Positions 15,640 through 22,504 of a stretch of 24,024 nt of DNA are shown piece after piece. The position numbers were made by a program, and so were the translations under genes. Below the pieces are notes generated by a model. The model did not search any database. It was given only the letters and a program-made list of their open reading frames with translations, and was not told the origin of the DNA. Every line of letters starts with the position of its first letter. Position 1 is the stretch's first letter. The stretch is from JBEKVE01 sp049514335 (GTDB lineage: Bacteria > Actinomycetota > Acidimicrobiia > Acidimicrobiales > UBA8190): contig JBEKVE010000027.1 in the NCBI GenBank assembly GCA_049514335.1, forward strand, positions 1 to 24,024, written 5' to 3'.

Positions 15640-16854
15640 ATGACCGACCCACGCCACCCCGACGACGTGCTGCTGCCCGACCCCGCACCGCGCCCCGTGC
15701 GGGTGCCGATCATCTCGGTTGACGACCACCTCATCGAACCGCCCGACCTGTTCGAAGGCCGCGTCCCGGCCCACCTCGCCGGGCGCGCACCGCGCATCGT
15801 CGAACAGGACGACGGCGTGCAGCACTGGCTGTACGAGGACCGGACGTATCCGAACGTCGGCCTCAACGCCGTGGTGGGCCGGCGGCGCGACACGTGGAGC
15901 ATGGACCCGTCGCGCTTCGACGAGATGCGCCCCGGGTGCTTCGACATCGACGCCCGGGTGGAAGACATGGACATCAACGGCGTGTGGGCCTCGCTGTGCT
16001 TCCCCTCTCTGGTGGCCGGCTTCTGCGGCTCGGTGTTCTCCCGGTCCGAGGATCCCGAGCTCGGTCTGGCCTGCTTGCGGGCGTGGAACGACTGGCACGT
16101 CGAGGTGTGGGCCGGCACCCATCCCGAGCGCATCATCGCCCTCCAGCTGCCGTGGCTCGTCGACGTGGGCGTGGCCGCGGCGGAGGTCCGGCGCAACGCG
16201 GCGCGCGGCTTCAAGGCGGTGAGCTTCCCGGAGTTCCCGTCGCGCCTCGGGTTCCCCTCGATCTTCTCGGGGGCGTGGGACCCGTTCTTCGCCGCCTGTG
16301 AGGAGACCGCCACCGTGGTCTGTCTGCACACGGGCGCCTCGGCGTGGGCGCCCCTGCCCTCGCCCGACCCGCCCTTCGAGCTGTTCCCCACGCTGTTCCC
16401 CGTCAACGCCCTGCTCGCCGCGGCGGAGTGGCTGTGGTCCGGCGTGCCACTGCGCTTCCCCGCGCTGTCGGTGGCCATGTCCGAGGGCGGGATCGGTTGG
16501 GTGCCGATGCTCCTCGACCGGGCCGACTACGTGCTCGAGCACTCGGCGTCGGGCAACGACAGCACGTCGTGGGCCTCGGAGCTGCGACCGAGCGAGGTGC
16601 TGCGCCGCAACTTCTGGTTCTGCACCATCGACGACCCCTCGGTGGTGGAGCTGCGCCACCGCATCGGTGTGGACCACATCATGGTGGAGAGCGACTACCC
16701 CCACGCCGACTCCACCTGGCCCGACACCCAGACGGTGCTCGAGAAGAACTTCGGGCACCTCCCCGAGGACGAGCTCCGCATGGTGGCGGGCACCAACGCG
16801 GCGCGCCTGTTCCGCCACCCGCTTCCCGGTCGCGACGACTGGCGCACGCCGTGA
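15640..16854 (+). CDS. Amidohydrolase family 2 protein (copy 3)
   Basis: This 404-residue TIM-barrel metal enzyme has Asp28-x-His30 and Glu33 in VDDHLIEPP, His230 in CLHTGAS and Asp352 in ESDYPHADSTWP. This sub-branch is common in actinobacterial catabolic clusters, where members are predicted hydrolases or decarboxylases. ATG at 15640, 14 bp after the TetR stop, matches the start of the conserved sequence. The frame extends upstream into TetR but that part is not conserved. Its stop overlaps the next gene as GTGA. It is the second gene of the TetR operon. Substrate unknown. Confidence 0.9.
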   Translation: MTDPRHPDDVLLPDPAPRPVRVPIISVDDHLIEPPDLFEGRVPAHLAGRAPRIVEQDDGVQHWLYEDRTYPNVGLNAVVGRRRDTWSMDPSRFDEMRPGCFDIDARVEDMDINGVWASLCFPSLVAGFCGSVFSRSEDPELGLACLRAWNDWHVEVWAGTHPERIIALQLPWLVDVGVAAAEVRRNAARGFKAVSFPEFPSRLGFPSIFSGAWDPFFAACEETATVVCLHTGASAWAPLPSPDPPFELFPTLFPVNALLAAAEWLWSGVPLRFPALSVAMSEGGIGWVPMLLDRADYVLEHSASGNDSTSWASELRPSEVLRRNFWFCTIDDPSVVELRHRIGVDHIMVESDYPHADSTWPDTQTVLEKNFGHLPEDELRMVAGTNAARLFRHPLPGRDDWRTP

Positions 16855-17984
16855 CGACGCCGGTGGTCGACGGGCCGACGCCGGTGGTCGACGCCGACGG
16901 GCACGTGGTGGAGCCGCGCTCGGCCTGGGCGCCGGTGCCCGAGCCCTACCGTCCCCGCATCGAGCGCGACGGCGCCGGCTACGAGCACGTGGTGGTGGAC
17001 GACACCGAGATCCTGGCCGTCCCCCTCGGCACGCTCGGCACCCCGGGCGCCCGCTTCTCGGATCCCGGCTCCTTCCTCTGCTTGGAGGAGGCGTGGGCCG
17101 GGGGGTCCGACCCCCGCGCCCGTCTGGCCGACATGGACGACGAGGGCATCGACCGCGCCGTGCTGTTCCCGTCGGTGGGGCTGTACTTCTGGGCGCTCGA
17201 CGACCCGGCCGCGGCGGTGCCCATCGCCCGCGCCTACAACGACTGGCTGGCCTCGTACTGCGCGGCGGACCCCGGCCGGCTCCTCGGAGCGGCCATGCTC
17301 CCGGTGCAGGATCCCGGGGCGGCGGTGGCCGAGCTGCGCCGGGCGCGCGCCGAGCTCGGATTCGTGGCCGGGTTCGTGCGCCCCAACCCCTGCCGGGGAC
17401 GCTCGCTGTGCGATGCCGCCTACGAGCCGCTGTGGGATGCGGCCGAAGAGACGGGGACGGCGATCGCCGTGCACGAGGGGAGCTCGGTCATCGTCCCCAC
17501 GCTCGGTGCGAACCGGCCGTTCAACCCCCTCGTGCTGCACGCCGTGTCGCACTCTTTCGAGGCCATGCTGGCCTGCGCCCAGCTGATCGCCTTCGGCGTC
17601 CTCGAGCGTCACCCCGCCCTGCGCGTCGTCTTCCTCGAGTCGGGGGGCGGCTGGGCGCCGTTCTGGCTGGATCGCCTGGACGAGCAGGCCGAGAGCTTCG
17701 GCGACTTCTGCCCCGAGCTGCGCATGGCCCCGAGCGAGTACTTCGCCCGCCAGTGCTGGATCAGCTACGAGGTCGACGAGCACACGCTGGCGGTGCTGGC
17801 GCCGCTCATCGGCGAGCACCGCATCGTGTGGGGGTCGGACTACCCGCACCACGACGCCACCTTCCCCGGCGCCGTCGACGCCCTGCGCCGCACCATGGCG
17901 CCGCTTCCCGAGGCGGTGCAGACCCGCATCCTGGGCGCCAACGCCACCGAGCTGTACGGGCTCGCACGGCCCGCGTCGGCCTGA
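16851..17984 (+). CDS. Amidohydrolase family 2 protein (copy 4)
   Basis: This 377-residue TIM-barrel metal enzyme has Asp16-x-His18 and Glu21 in DADGHVVEP, His208 in AVHEGSS, His230/His234 in LHAVSHSFEAM and Asp330 in GSDYPHHD. It is clearly related to copy 1: both have FLE(A/S)GGGW, P-E-L/Q-L-R-x-x-PSEYF and RQCWIS in the same order. The GTG start overlaps the stop of copy 3 as GTGA. A 21-bp tandem duplication extends the N-terminus (TPVVDGP then TPVVDAD). It lies just before the CoA ligase in the same operon. The pair with copy 1 across the divergent promoter suggests duplication within one regulon. Confidence 0.9.
   Translation: MTTPVVDGPTPVVDADGHVVEPRSAWAPVPEPYRPRIERDGAGYEHVVVDDTEILAVPLGTLGTPGARFSDPGSFLCLEEAWAGGSDPRARLADMDDEGIDRAVLFPSVGLYFWALDDPAAAVPIARAYNDWLASYCAADPGRLLGAAMLPVQDPGAAVAELRRARAELGFVAGFVRPNPCRGRSLCDAAYEPLWDAAEETGTAIAVHEGSSVIVPTLGANRPFNPLVLHAVSHSFEAMLACAQLIAFGVLERHPALRVVFLESGGGWAPFWLDRLDEQAESFGDFCPELRMAPSEYFARQCWISYEVDEHTLAVLAPLIGEHRIVWGSDYPHHDATFPGAVDALRRTMAPLPEAVQTRILGANATELYGLARPASA
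16856..16893 (+). repeat. 21-bp tandem duplication at the start of amidohydrolase copy 4
   Basis: The 17-mer GACGCCGGTGGTCGACG occurs exactly at 16856-16872 and again at 16877-16893, a period of 21 bp or seven codons. It repeats Thr-Pro-Val-Val-Asp just before the metal-binding DADGH. The frame is preserved. It looks like a recent small duplication by replication slippage. Confidence 0.85.
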
Positions 17985-17998
17985 GCCGGAGGCCGCCG

Positions 17999-19546
17999 GT
18001 GCTGGGCGATGTCGTGCGGGAGGCGGGGGCACGCTACGGCGACACGCCGCTCTACGTCACGCCGGGCGGCGCCGTGCTCACCTACGCCGAGCTCGACCGC
18101 CTGTCGGACGAGGTGGCGTTCGGACTGCGGGCGCGCGGCGTGGCGGTGGGGGACGTGGTGGCGCTCCTGCTGCCGTCGGGGGCGGCCTACGCCGTGGCCT
18201 ACGCGGCGGCCGCCAAGGCGGGGGCGGTGACCGCCGGTGTGAACGACCGCCTGTCGCCGCCCGAGCGACGCGCCTGTCTGGCGGTGGCCGGGCCCCGGGT
18301 GGTGCTGGCGTCGCCGTCCCTGGCGAGGGACACCGCACTCGGCGAGGTCCCCGCAATGGGCGACGTGGTGGAGGTGGCCACCGACGACGTGGCACCGGCC
18401 GACACCCTGGGCGAGCTCCGGTCCCGGCGGGGAGCGGTTGTCGACGACGATGGCGGCGCCGCAGCCGATGACGGCATGCGCGGCGACCAGCCCATCGCCG
18501 TGGTGTTCACCTCGGGCACCACCGGTGCGCCCAGGGGCGCGGTGTTCGGGGCGACGCAGCTCGCCGCCATCGGGGACATCGACGGTGGTGGCCGGTGGGG
18601 CGGTGGTGGCCGGGGGCTTTCATCGACGTCGTTCGCCCACCTCGGGTACATGACCAAGCTGCCCCAGACGTTGCGCGGCGGCGGCACGACGTATCTCATG
18701 GAGCGGTGGTCGGCAGGCGCCGCGCTCGAGATGGTGGCGCGCCACGGCATCACCACGCTCGGGGGGATCCCCACCCAGGTGGCGCTCATGCTGCGCCACG
18801 AGCGCTTCGAGTCGACCGACACGAGCAGCGTGCGCGCCATCGCCATGGGCGGGGGCCCGGCCACTGCCGCCCTGGTGCGCGAGGCGCGACGGCGCTTCGG
18901 CGTGCCGGTGGTGGTCCGCTACACCTGCACCGAGGCGGGCGTGGGCGTGGGGACGGCCGCTGACGACGCCCCCGAGGACGCCGAGGAGTCCGTGGGCCGG
19001 GCGCGGCGCGGCGTCGAGCTCACCATCCGGTCCGACGACGACACCGTCCTCCCGGCGGGGGAGACCGGCCAGGTGTGCCTGCGCTCGGCGGCGGTCATGC
19101 GCGGCTACTGGCACGACGCCGAAGCCACGGCGGCGGTGTTCACCGCCGACCGGTCGGTACGCACCGGGGACCTGGGCTACGTCGACGACCGGGGACGTCT
19201 GCACCTCGAGGGGCGGTCCAAGGAGATGTACGTGCGGGGCGGGTACAACGTCTTCCCGCTCGAGGTCGAGAACGTCCTCGCCGACCATCCCGACGTGGCC
19301 CACGTGGCGGTGGTCCCTCGCCCCGACGCCGTCATGGGGGAGATCGGCGTGGCCGTGGTCGTGGCGCGGCGCGGCGCCGAGGCCCCCACCCTGGAGTCGT
19401 TGCGCCAGCACGCCCGCACCCGGCTGGCCGCCTACAAGCTTCCCGAGGCCGTGGTCGTCACCGACGAGTTGCCCCGCACCGCTATGGAGAAGATCGACCG
19501 GTCCAGCCTGCGCTCGCTGGCCGAATCCGCTGAGACGGCGCGCTAG
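17999..19546 (+). CDS. AMP-forming acyl-CoA ligase (ANL superfamily)
   Basis: This 515-residue enzyme would activate a carboxylic acid to an acyl-adenylate and then a CoA thioester. Adenylation motifs are TSGTTGAPRG at 171-180 (Arg replaces the usual Lys), YTCTEAG near 308, RTGDLGYVD at 388-396, and GRSKEMYVRGGYNVFP in the hinge region. The catalytic Lys498 is in PRTAMEKIDR. A Gly-rich insert (about 196-206) follows the P-loop region. The GTG at 17999 has GGAGG 6 nt upstream. It is the last gene of the TetR-amidohydrolase operon, so it probably activates the acid made by the aldehyde dehydrogenase of the divergent operon. Confidence 0.9.
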   Translation: MLGDVVREAGARYGDTPLYVTPGGAVLTYAELDRLSDEVAFGLRARGVAVGDVVALLLPSGAAYAVAYAAAAKAGAVTAGVNDRLSPPERRACLAVAGPRVVLASPSLARDTALGEVPAMGDVVEVATDDVAPADTLGELRSRRGAVVDDDGGAAADDGMRGDQPIAVVFTSGTTGAPRGAVFGATQLAAIGDIDGGGRWGGGGRGLSSTSFAHLGYMTKLPQTLRGGGTTYLMERWSAGAALEMVARHGITTLGGIPTQVALMLRHERFESTDTSSVRAIAMGGGPATAALVREARRRFGVPVVVRYTCTEAGVGVGTAADDAPEDAEESVGRARRGVELTIRSDDDTVLPAGETGQVCLRSAAVMRGYWHDAEATAAVFTADRSVRTGDLGYVDDRGRLHLEGRSKEMYVRGGYNVFPLEVENVLADHPDVAHVAVVPRPDAVMGEIGVAVVVARRGAEAPTLESLRQHARTRLAAYKLPEAVVVTDELPRTAMEKIDRSSLRSLAESAETAR

Positions 19547-19550
19547 AGGG

Positions 19551-19811
19551 TTACGGGGCGGTTGACCGAGGCCCGTCTCCTCCAGGGCCGCCGCCTTCAT
19601 CGCGAAACGTGGCCCGATCGAACGTGACCTCGATATGCGCGTGCCCTGCCCACCCGTCGACCACGGTCACCCGCCCGTTGCAGCGGCGCCCCGACGAGTC
19701 ACCCACGACCACCGTGTCACCCTGTTTCGGCTCGCGGGTGAACTCCTCGGAGAGGGCGACCACACGCCGTCCGTCGAGGTACCAGGGATCAACCCAAAGG
19801 TCGACATCCAC
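19551..19811 (-). CDS. Small hypothetical protein (86 residues)
   Basis: I do not recognise this family. The frame encodes a polar protein with a central beta-rich stretch (GDTVVVGDSSGRRCNGRVTV, then VDGWAGHAHIEVTF) that could be a small SH3/KOW-like barrel, and a Gly/Pro-rich tail. It is probably soluble; no signal peptide or membrane segment is visible. The GTG start has TAGCGT 9 nt upstream on the same strand. The TAA stop lies 4 bp from the convergent ligase stop. It lies 35 bp downstream of the short-chain dehydrogenase. An antisense frame at 19609-19881 is the competing reading, but the minus frame looks more protein-like. Confidence 0.55.
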   Translation of the reverse strand: MDVDLWVDPWYLDGRRVVALSEEFTREPKQGDTVVVGDSSGRRCNGRVTVVDGWAGHAHIEVTFDRATFRDEGGGPGGDGPRSTAP

Positions 19812-19820
19812 CAGGAGAAA

Positions 19821-19826
19821 ACGCTA
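19821..19826 (-). promoter_or_regulatory. -10-like box for the small hypothetical gene
   Basis: On the minus strand TAGCGT (19826-19821) fits TANNNT and ends 9 nt before the GTG at 19811. This supports that start and a leaderless transcript. No -35 was identified. Confidence 0.35.
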
Positions 19827-19846
19827 CGACCGGCCCCTTTTGCCCG

Positions 19847-20602
19847 CTATGGCCCTGACGGAACCTCGGCACCGGCGATGAGCAGGTCGTCGGGCCCGGA
19901 CGGGTCGAGCACGGCGTCGAGGATCGCACCCGCCATCTCGTCGGACTGGAGCACCTCGTAGCGCAGGCGGCCCGCTGACACCCACTCCTCGAAGGCCTGC
20001 CCGGCGGTGGCCGGGTCCCACCCGTCGGCGAAGGAGGTGGCGGTGTTGCCCACCGCCACGCACAGCACCCGCAGTCCGGGCTCCTCGGCGCGAAGTCCCC
20101 GGGCCAGCTCGGCCAGCGCCGCCTTGGTGGACCCGTAGACCCCGAGCCACGGCCACGGCTCTCCCATGGAGTGCGTCGTGACCACGACGACGGGATCGGC
20201 GGCGGCGTGCAGGTGCGACATGGCTCTCGACAGCACGAGCGACGCCCCCACCAGGTTGGTGGCGAGCATGGTGTGCCACTGCTCGGGGGTGGCGTCGCGC
20301 ACCCGTACGAGCGGCGCGCTCCCGGCCATGTAGAGAAGCACGTCGATGCCGCCCATCCACTGCGCCGCCTCGTCGACCAGCCGGGCGCACGCTGCCTCGT
20401 CGGTGACGTCGCAGGACCAGGCCCGGGCATCGCCCCCTCCGTCGCTGATGGCGGACGCCACCTCCTCCACCAGGGCCAGTCGCCGGGCGCCGATCGCCAC
20501 CGCGGCCCCGGCCGCCCCGGCGGCGAGGGCCAGGGCCCGGCCGATCCCGGAGGAGGCACCCACCACGAGAACCCGGCGGTCACGGAGGCCGGAGTGCGGC
20601 AC
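19847..20602 (-). CDS. Short-chain dehydrogenase/reductase (SDR)
   Basis: This 251-residue NAD(P)-dependent oxidoreductase has the classical SDR plan: cofactor motif GASSGIG at 15-21, DVT near 65-67, and MAG in place of NNAG near 92-94. Catalytic residues are Asn116, Ser145, Tyr156 and Lys160 (YGSTK). Arg40 after the second strand suggests NADP preference. The GTG start has TACGCT 6 nt upstream on the minus strand, suggesting leaderless translation. It is divergent from the DUF35/thiolase-like operon, with an 18-bp perfect palindrome between them, so the two are probably co-regulated. The substrate is likely a hydroxyacyl or alcohol intermediate of the same pathway, but this is inference. Confidence 0.92.
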   Translation of the reverse strand: MPHSGLRDRRVLVVGASSGIGRALALAAGAAGAAVAIGARRLALVEEVASAISDGGGDARAWSCDVTDEAACARLVDEAAQWMGGIDVLLYMAGSAPLVRVRDATPEQWHTMLATNLVGASLVLSRAMSHLHAAADPVVVVTTHSMGEPWPWLGVYGSTKAALAELARGLRAEEPGLRVLCVAVGNTATSFADGWDPATAGQAFEEWVSAGRLRYEVLQSDEMAGAILDAVLDPSGPDDLLIAGAEVPSGP

Positions 20603-20608
20603 GGGGCG

Positions 20609-20614
20609 AGCGTA
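20609..20614 (-). promoter_or_regulatory. -10-like box for the SDR gene
   Basis: TACGCT on the minus strand ends 6 nt before the GTG at 20602. It fits TANNNT and would give a leaderless mRNA. The palindrome at 20626-20643 covers the expected -35 position. Confidence 0.45.
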
Positions 20615-20625
20615 GCGCCGCGAAC

Positions 20626-20643
20626 CCTGACGGCGCCGTCAGG
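20626..20643. promoter_or_regulatory. 18-bp perfect palindrome, likely operator
   Basis: CCTGACGGCGCCGTCAGG is self-complementary over all 18 bases. It lies between the divergent -10-like boxes of the SDR (20609-20614, minus) and of the leader ORF (20660-20665, plus). Its core CTGAC-N6-GTCAG recurs exactly at 22470-22485 in the promoter of the acyl-CoA dehydrogenase. The position fits a repressor site controlling both directions. Confidence 0.65.
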
Positions 20644-20659
20644 TTCCCCGCCCGTGACG

Positions 20660-20665
20660 TAGCAT
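20660..20665 (+). promoter_or_regulatory. -10-like box for the DUF35/thiolase-like operon
   Basis: TAGCAT fits TANNNT and lies 8 nt before the GTG of the short leader ORF at 20674. Transcription would start at that GTG, leaving the DUF35 gene behind a leaderless leader ORF. Confidence 0.4.
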
Positions 20666-20673
20666 CTCGCCCC

Positions 20674-20724
20674 GTGACCCGCCCCCGGCTCTGCCCCCGA
20701 CTCTGCCCTCGGTCCGAACAGTGA
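20674..20724 (+). CDS. Putative 16-residue leader peptide (MTRPRLCPRLCPRSEQ)
   Basis: A GTG placed 8 nt after TAGCAT opens a 16-codon frame with a tandem Arg-Leu-Cys-Pro repeat. Its TGA (20722-20724) overlaps the GTG of the DUF35 gene (20721-20723) as GTGA. No good ribosome site precedes the DUF35 start, so coupling to the leader would explain its translation. Leaderless short ORFs rich in cysteine act as cysteine-responsive attenuators in mycobacteria. Here only two Cys codons occur and they are not adjacent, so that role is speculative. It may also be a chance frame. Confidence 0.4.
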   Translation: MTRPRLCPRLCPRSEQ

Positions 20725-21206
20725 GCCCGCCCCCTGCCGACGCGCCCTCCGCCGGCGCGCCGGGGTCGGCGCCAAGCGGCACCGTGGCGCCCGGCCCGTC
20801 GGTGCGGGCTCTGCCCCGGCTCGGTGCCGACACCCACTTCTTCTGGACGTCCGGAGAGGACGGACGCCTGCGCTTCCTGCGCTGCGGCGGCTGCCGGCAC
20901 TACGTCCACCCTCCCGCGCCGCGCTGCCCCTACTGCCTCGACGGACCGCTCGAGCCCGAGGCGGTGAGCGGCCGGGGCGTGGTGCACTCCTTCACCGTGA
21001 ACCACCAGCAGTGGATCCCGGGGTCCGAGCCCTACGTCATCGGCCTGGTCACCATCGCCGAGCAGGACGACGTCCGCCTCACCACCAACCTGGTCGACTG
21101 CCGGATCGAGGACGTGCACATCGGCATGCCGGTCGAGGTGACCTTCGAGCACAGCGAGGACGTGTGGCTGCCGCTGTTCCGCCCCGCCGGCGGGGGGGCC
21201 GCATGA
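20721..21206 (+). CDS. DUF35 zinc-ribbon/OB-fold protein (acyl-CoA-associated)
   Basis: This 161-residue protein has a Pro/Ala-rich N-terminal tail (about 1-30). A rubredoxin-like zinc ribbon with Cys55, Cys58, Cys69 and Cys72 (CGGC, CPYC) follows, then an OB-fold (GRGVVHSFTVNHQQW to GMPVEVTFEH). DUF35 proteins form complexes with thiolase-like partners such as the steroid aldolase Ltp2 or with acyl-CoA hydratases, and help bind the acyl-CoA. The GTG start overlaps the leader ORF, and its stop overlaps the thiolase-like gene as ATGA. That coupling strongly suggests a stable complex of the two products. Confidence 0.9.
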   Translation: MSPPPADAPSAGAPGSAPSGTVAPGPSVRALPRLGADTHFFWTSGEDGRLRFLRCGGCRHYVHPPAPRCPYCLDGPLEPEAVSGRGVVHSFTVNHQQWIPGSEPYVIGLVTIAEQDDVRLTTNLVDCRIEDVHIGMPVEVTFEHSEDVWLPLFRPAGGGAA

Positions 21207-22411
21207 CGGTGGACCTGCTCGAACGCCGGTCGGTGGTGTCCGGCATCGGCCAGTCCGACGTCGGGCGGCGACTGGGGCGCACCGACATCGACCTGACCGT
21301 CGACGCCTGCCTGCAGGCCGTCGCCGATGCCGGCCTCACACGCGACGACATCGACGGACTGGCCACCTTCCCCGGCGCGGGGGTGGGGACCGGTGGCTTC
21401 GCCGGGCCTTCGAGCCCCGAGGTGCAGGACGCGCTGCGCCTCCGGCTCAACTGGCACGACGGCGGCCTCGAGGGCCCGGGCCAGCTGCGCGCCGTCTTCG
21501 CCGCCTGCATGGCCGTGGCGGCGGGGTTGGCCCGCCACGTGCTCGTCTACCGCACCGTGACCGAGTCGAGCGCCCAGGGCGCCGGTGGCCGCCAGGGCAT
21601 CGGCGGCGGGGGCGGGGGACGCGGCATCCCCCGCATGAGCGGCTTCATGCAGTGGACCATCCCCTACGGCGCGGTGTCGGCTGCCAACTGGATCGCCTGG
21701 ATCGCCCAGCGGCGGATGTACGAGTTCGGCCTCACCCGCGAGCAGCTCGCCCAGATCGCGCTGAACGGGCGGCGCAACGCGGCGCGCAACCCCAAGGCCA
21801 TCTACCGCGAGCCCATGACGCTCGAGGACTACCTGGCCGTGCGCATGATCTCCACCCCCCTGTGCCTCTACGACTGCGACGCGCCCTGCGACGGGTCGAC
21901 GGCGGTGGTGGTGTCGCACGCCGACTACGCACCCGACGCCCCGCGCCCTGCACTGCACGTCAACGCCATCGGCACCGCCATCCGCGGCCGGCCGAGCTGG
22001 GACCAGTTCGACGACATGACGACCTTCTCGGCCCGCGATGCGGCCGCCTCGATGTGGGCGCGCACCGACCTGCGGCCCGCCGATGTGGACGTGGCCGAGC
22101 TCTACGACGGTTTCAGCATCCTCACCATGGTGTGGCTCGAGGAGCTCGGCCTGTGCGGCCGGGGCGAGAGCGGGGCCTTCGTCGAGGGTGGGTCCCGCAT
22201 CGCCCTCGACGGTGCGGTCCCTCTCAACACGAGCGGCGGTCAGCTCTCGGCCGGGCGCCTGCACGGCTTCGGCATGCTGCACGAGGCGTGCGTGCAGCTG
22301 CGCGGCGACGGTGGGCCGCGCCAGGTCCCCGGGTCCCCCGAGGTGGCGGCGGTGGCCGCCGGGGGCGGTCCCATCGCCGGGTGCATGCTCCTCACCCGGG
22401 GGGCGTCGTGA
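21203..22411 (+). CDS. Thiolase-like lipid-transfer protein (Ltp2-like)
   Basis: This 402-residue thiolase-fold protein (SCP-x/Ltp branch) starts at an ATG overlapping the DUF35 stop. Family segments are VVSGIGQSDVGRRLGRT, GLTREQLAQIALNGRRNA with NPKAIYREPMTLEDYL, PLCLYDCDAPCDGSTAVVV and VDVAELYDGFSI. The C-terminal motif is LNTSGGQLSAGRLHGFGMLHEA. Ltp2 with DUF35 performs retro-aldol cleavage of steroid side-chain CoA esters using two tyrosines. Tyr301 fits the first; the place of the second reads Gly-Arg352 rather than Tyr. A Gly-rich loop (about 127-140, with six Gly in a row) is unusual. It may be an aldolase, a degenerate thiolase or a non-catalytic partner. Confidence 0.88.
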   Translation: MTVDLLERRSVVSGIGQSDVGRRLGRTDIDLTVDACLQAVADAGLTRDDIDGLATFPGAGVGTGGFAGPSSPEVQDALRLRLNWHDGGLEGPGQLRAVFAACMAVAAGLARHVLVYRTVTESSAQGAGGRQGIGGGGGGRGIPRMSGFMQWTIPYGAVSAANWIAWIAQRRMYEFGLTREQLAQIALNGRRNAARNPKAIYREPMTLEDYLAVRMISTPLCLYDCDAPCDGSTAVVVSHADYAPDAPRPALHVNAIGTAIRGRPSWDQFDDMTTFSARDAAASMWARTDLRPADVDVAELYDGFSILTMVWLEELGLCGRGESGAFVEGGSRIALDGAVPLNTSGGQLSAGRLHGFGMLHEACVQLRGDGGPRQVPGSPEVAAVAAGGGPIAGCMLLTRGAS

Positions 22412-22416
22412 GAGGT

Positions 22417-22435
22417 CGGCGCACCACCGGCGCCG
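22417..22435 (+). terminator. Hairpin downstream of the thiolase-like gene
   Basis: CGGCGC and GCGCCG form 6-bp arms around a 7-nt loop, six bases after the stop at 22411. There is no T-run. It could be a weak terminator or RNA-stabilising hairpin before the separate promoter at 22470-22497. The rest of this 93-bp gap holds no gene. Confidence 0.3.
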
Positions 22436-22469
22436 CTGCGACGTGCGGCGCGACGGCCCCACCGCCTAG

Positions 22470-22497
22470 CTGACACGCACGTCAGTCGGACTACGAT
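22470..22497 (+). promoter_or_regulatory. Promoter with embedded CTGAC-N6-GTCAG operator
   Basis: CTGACA (22470-22475) and TACGAT (22492-22497) are spaced 16 nt apart and match -35 and -10 elements. The ATG at 22505 is only 7 nt beyond the -10, so the mRNA would be leaderless. The inverted repeat CTGAC-ACGCAC-GTCAG at 22470-22485 includes the -35 and fills most of the spacer, an ideal position for a repressor. The same arms and spacing occur in the palindrome at 20626-20643. Confidence 0.6.
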
Positions 22498-22504
22498 CCC
22501 CCCG

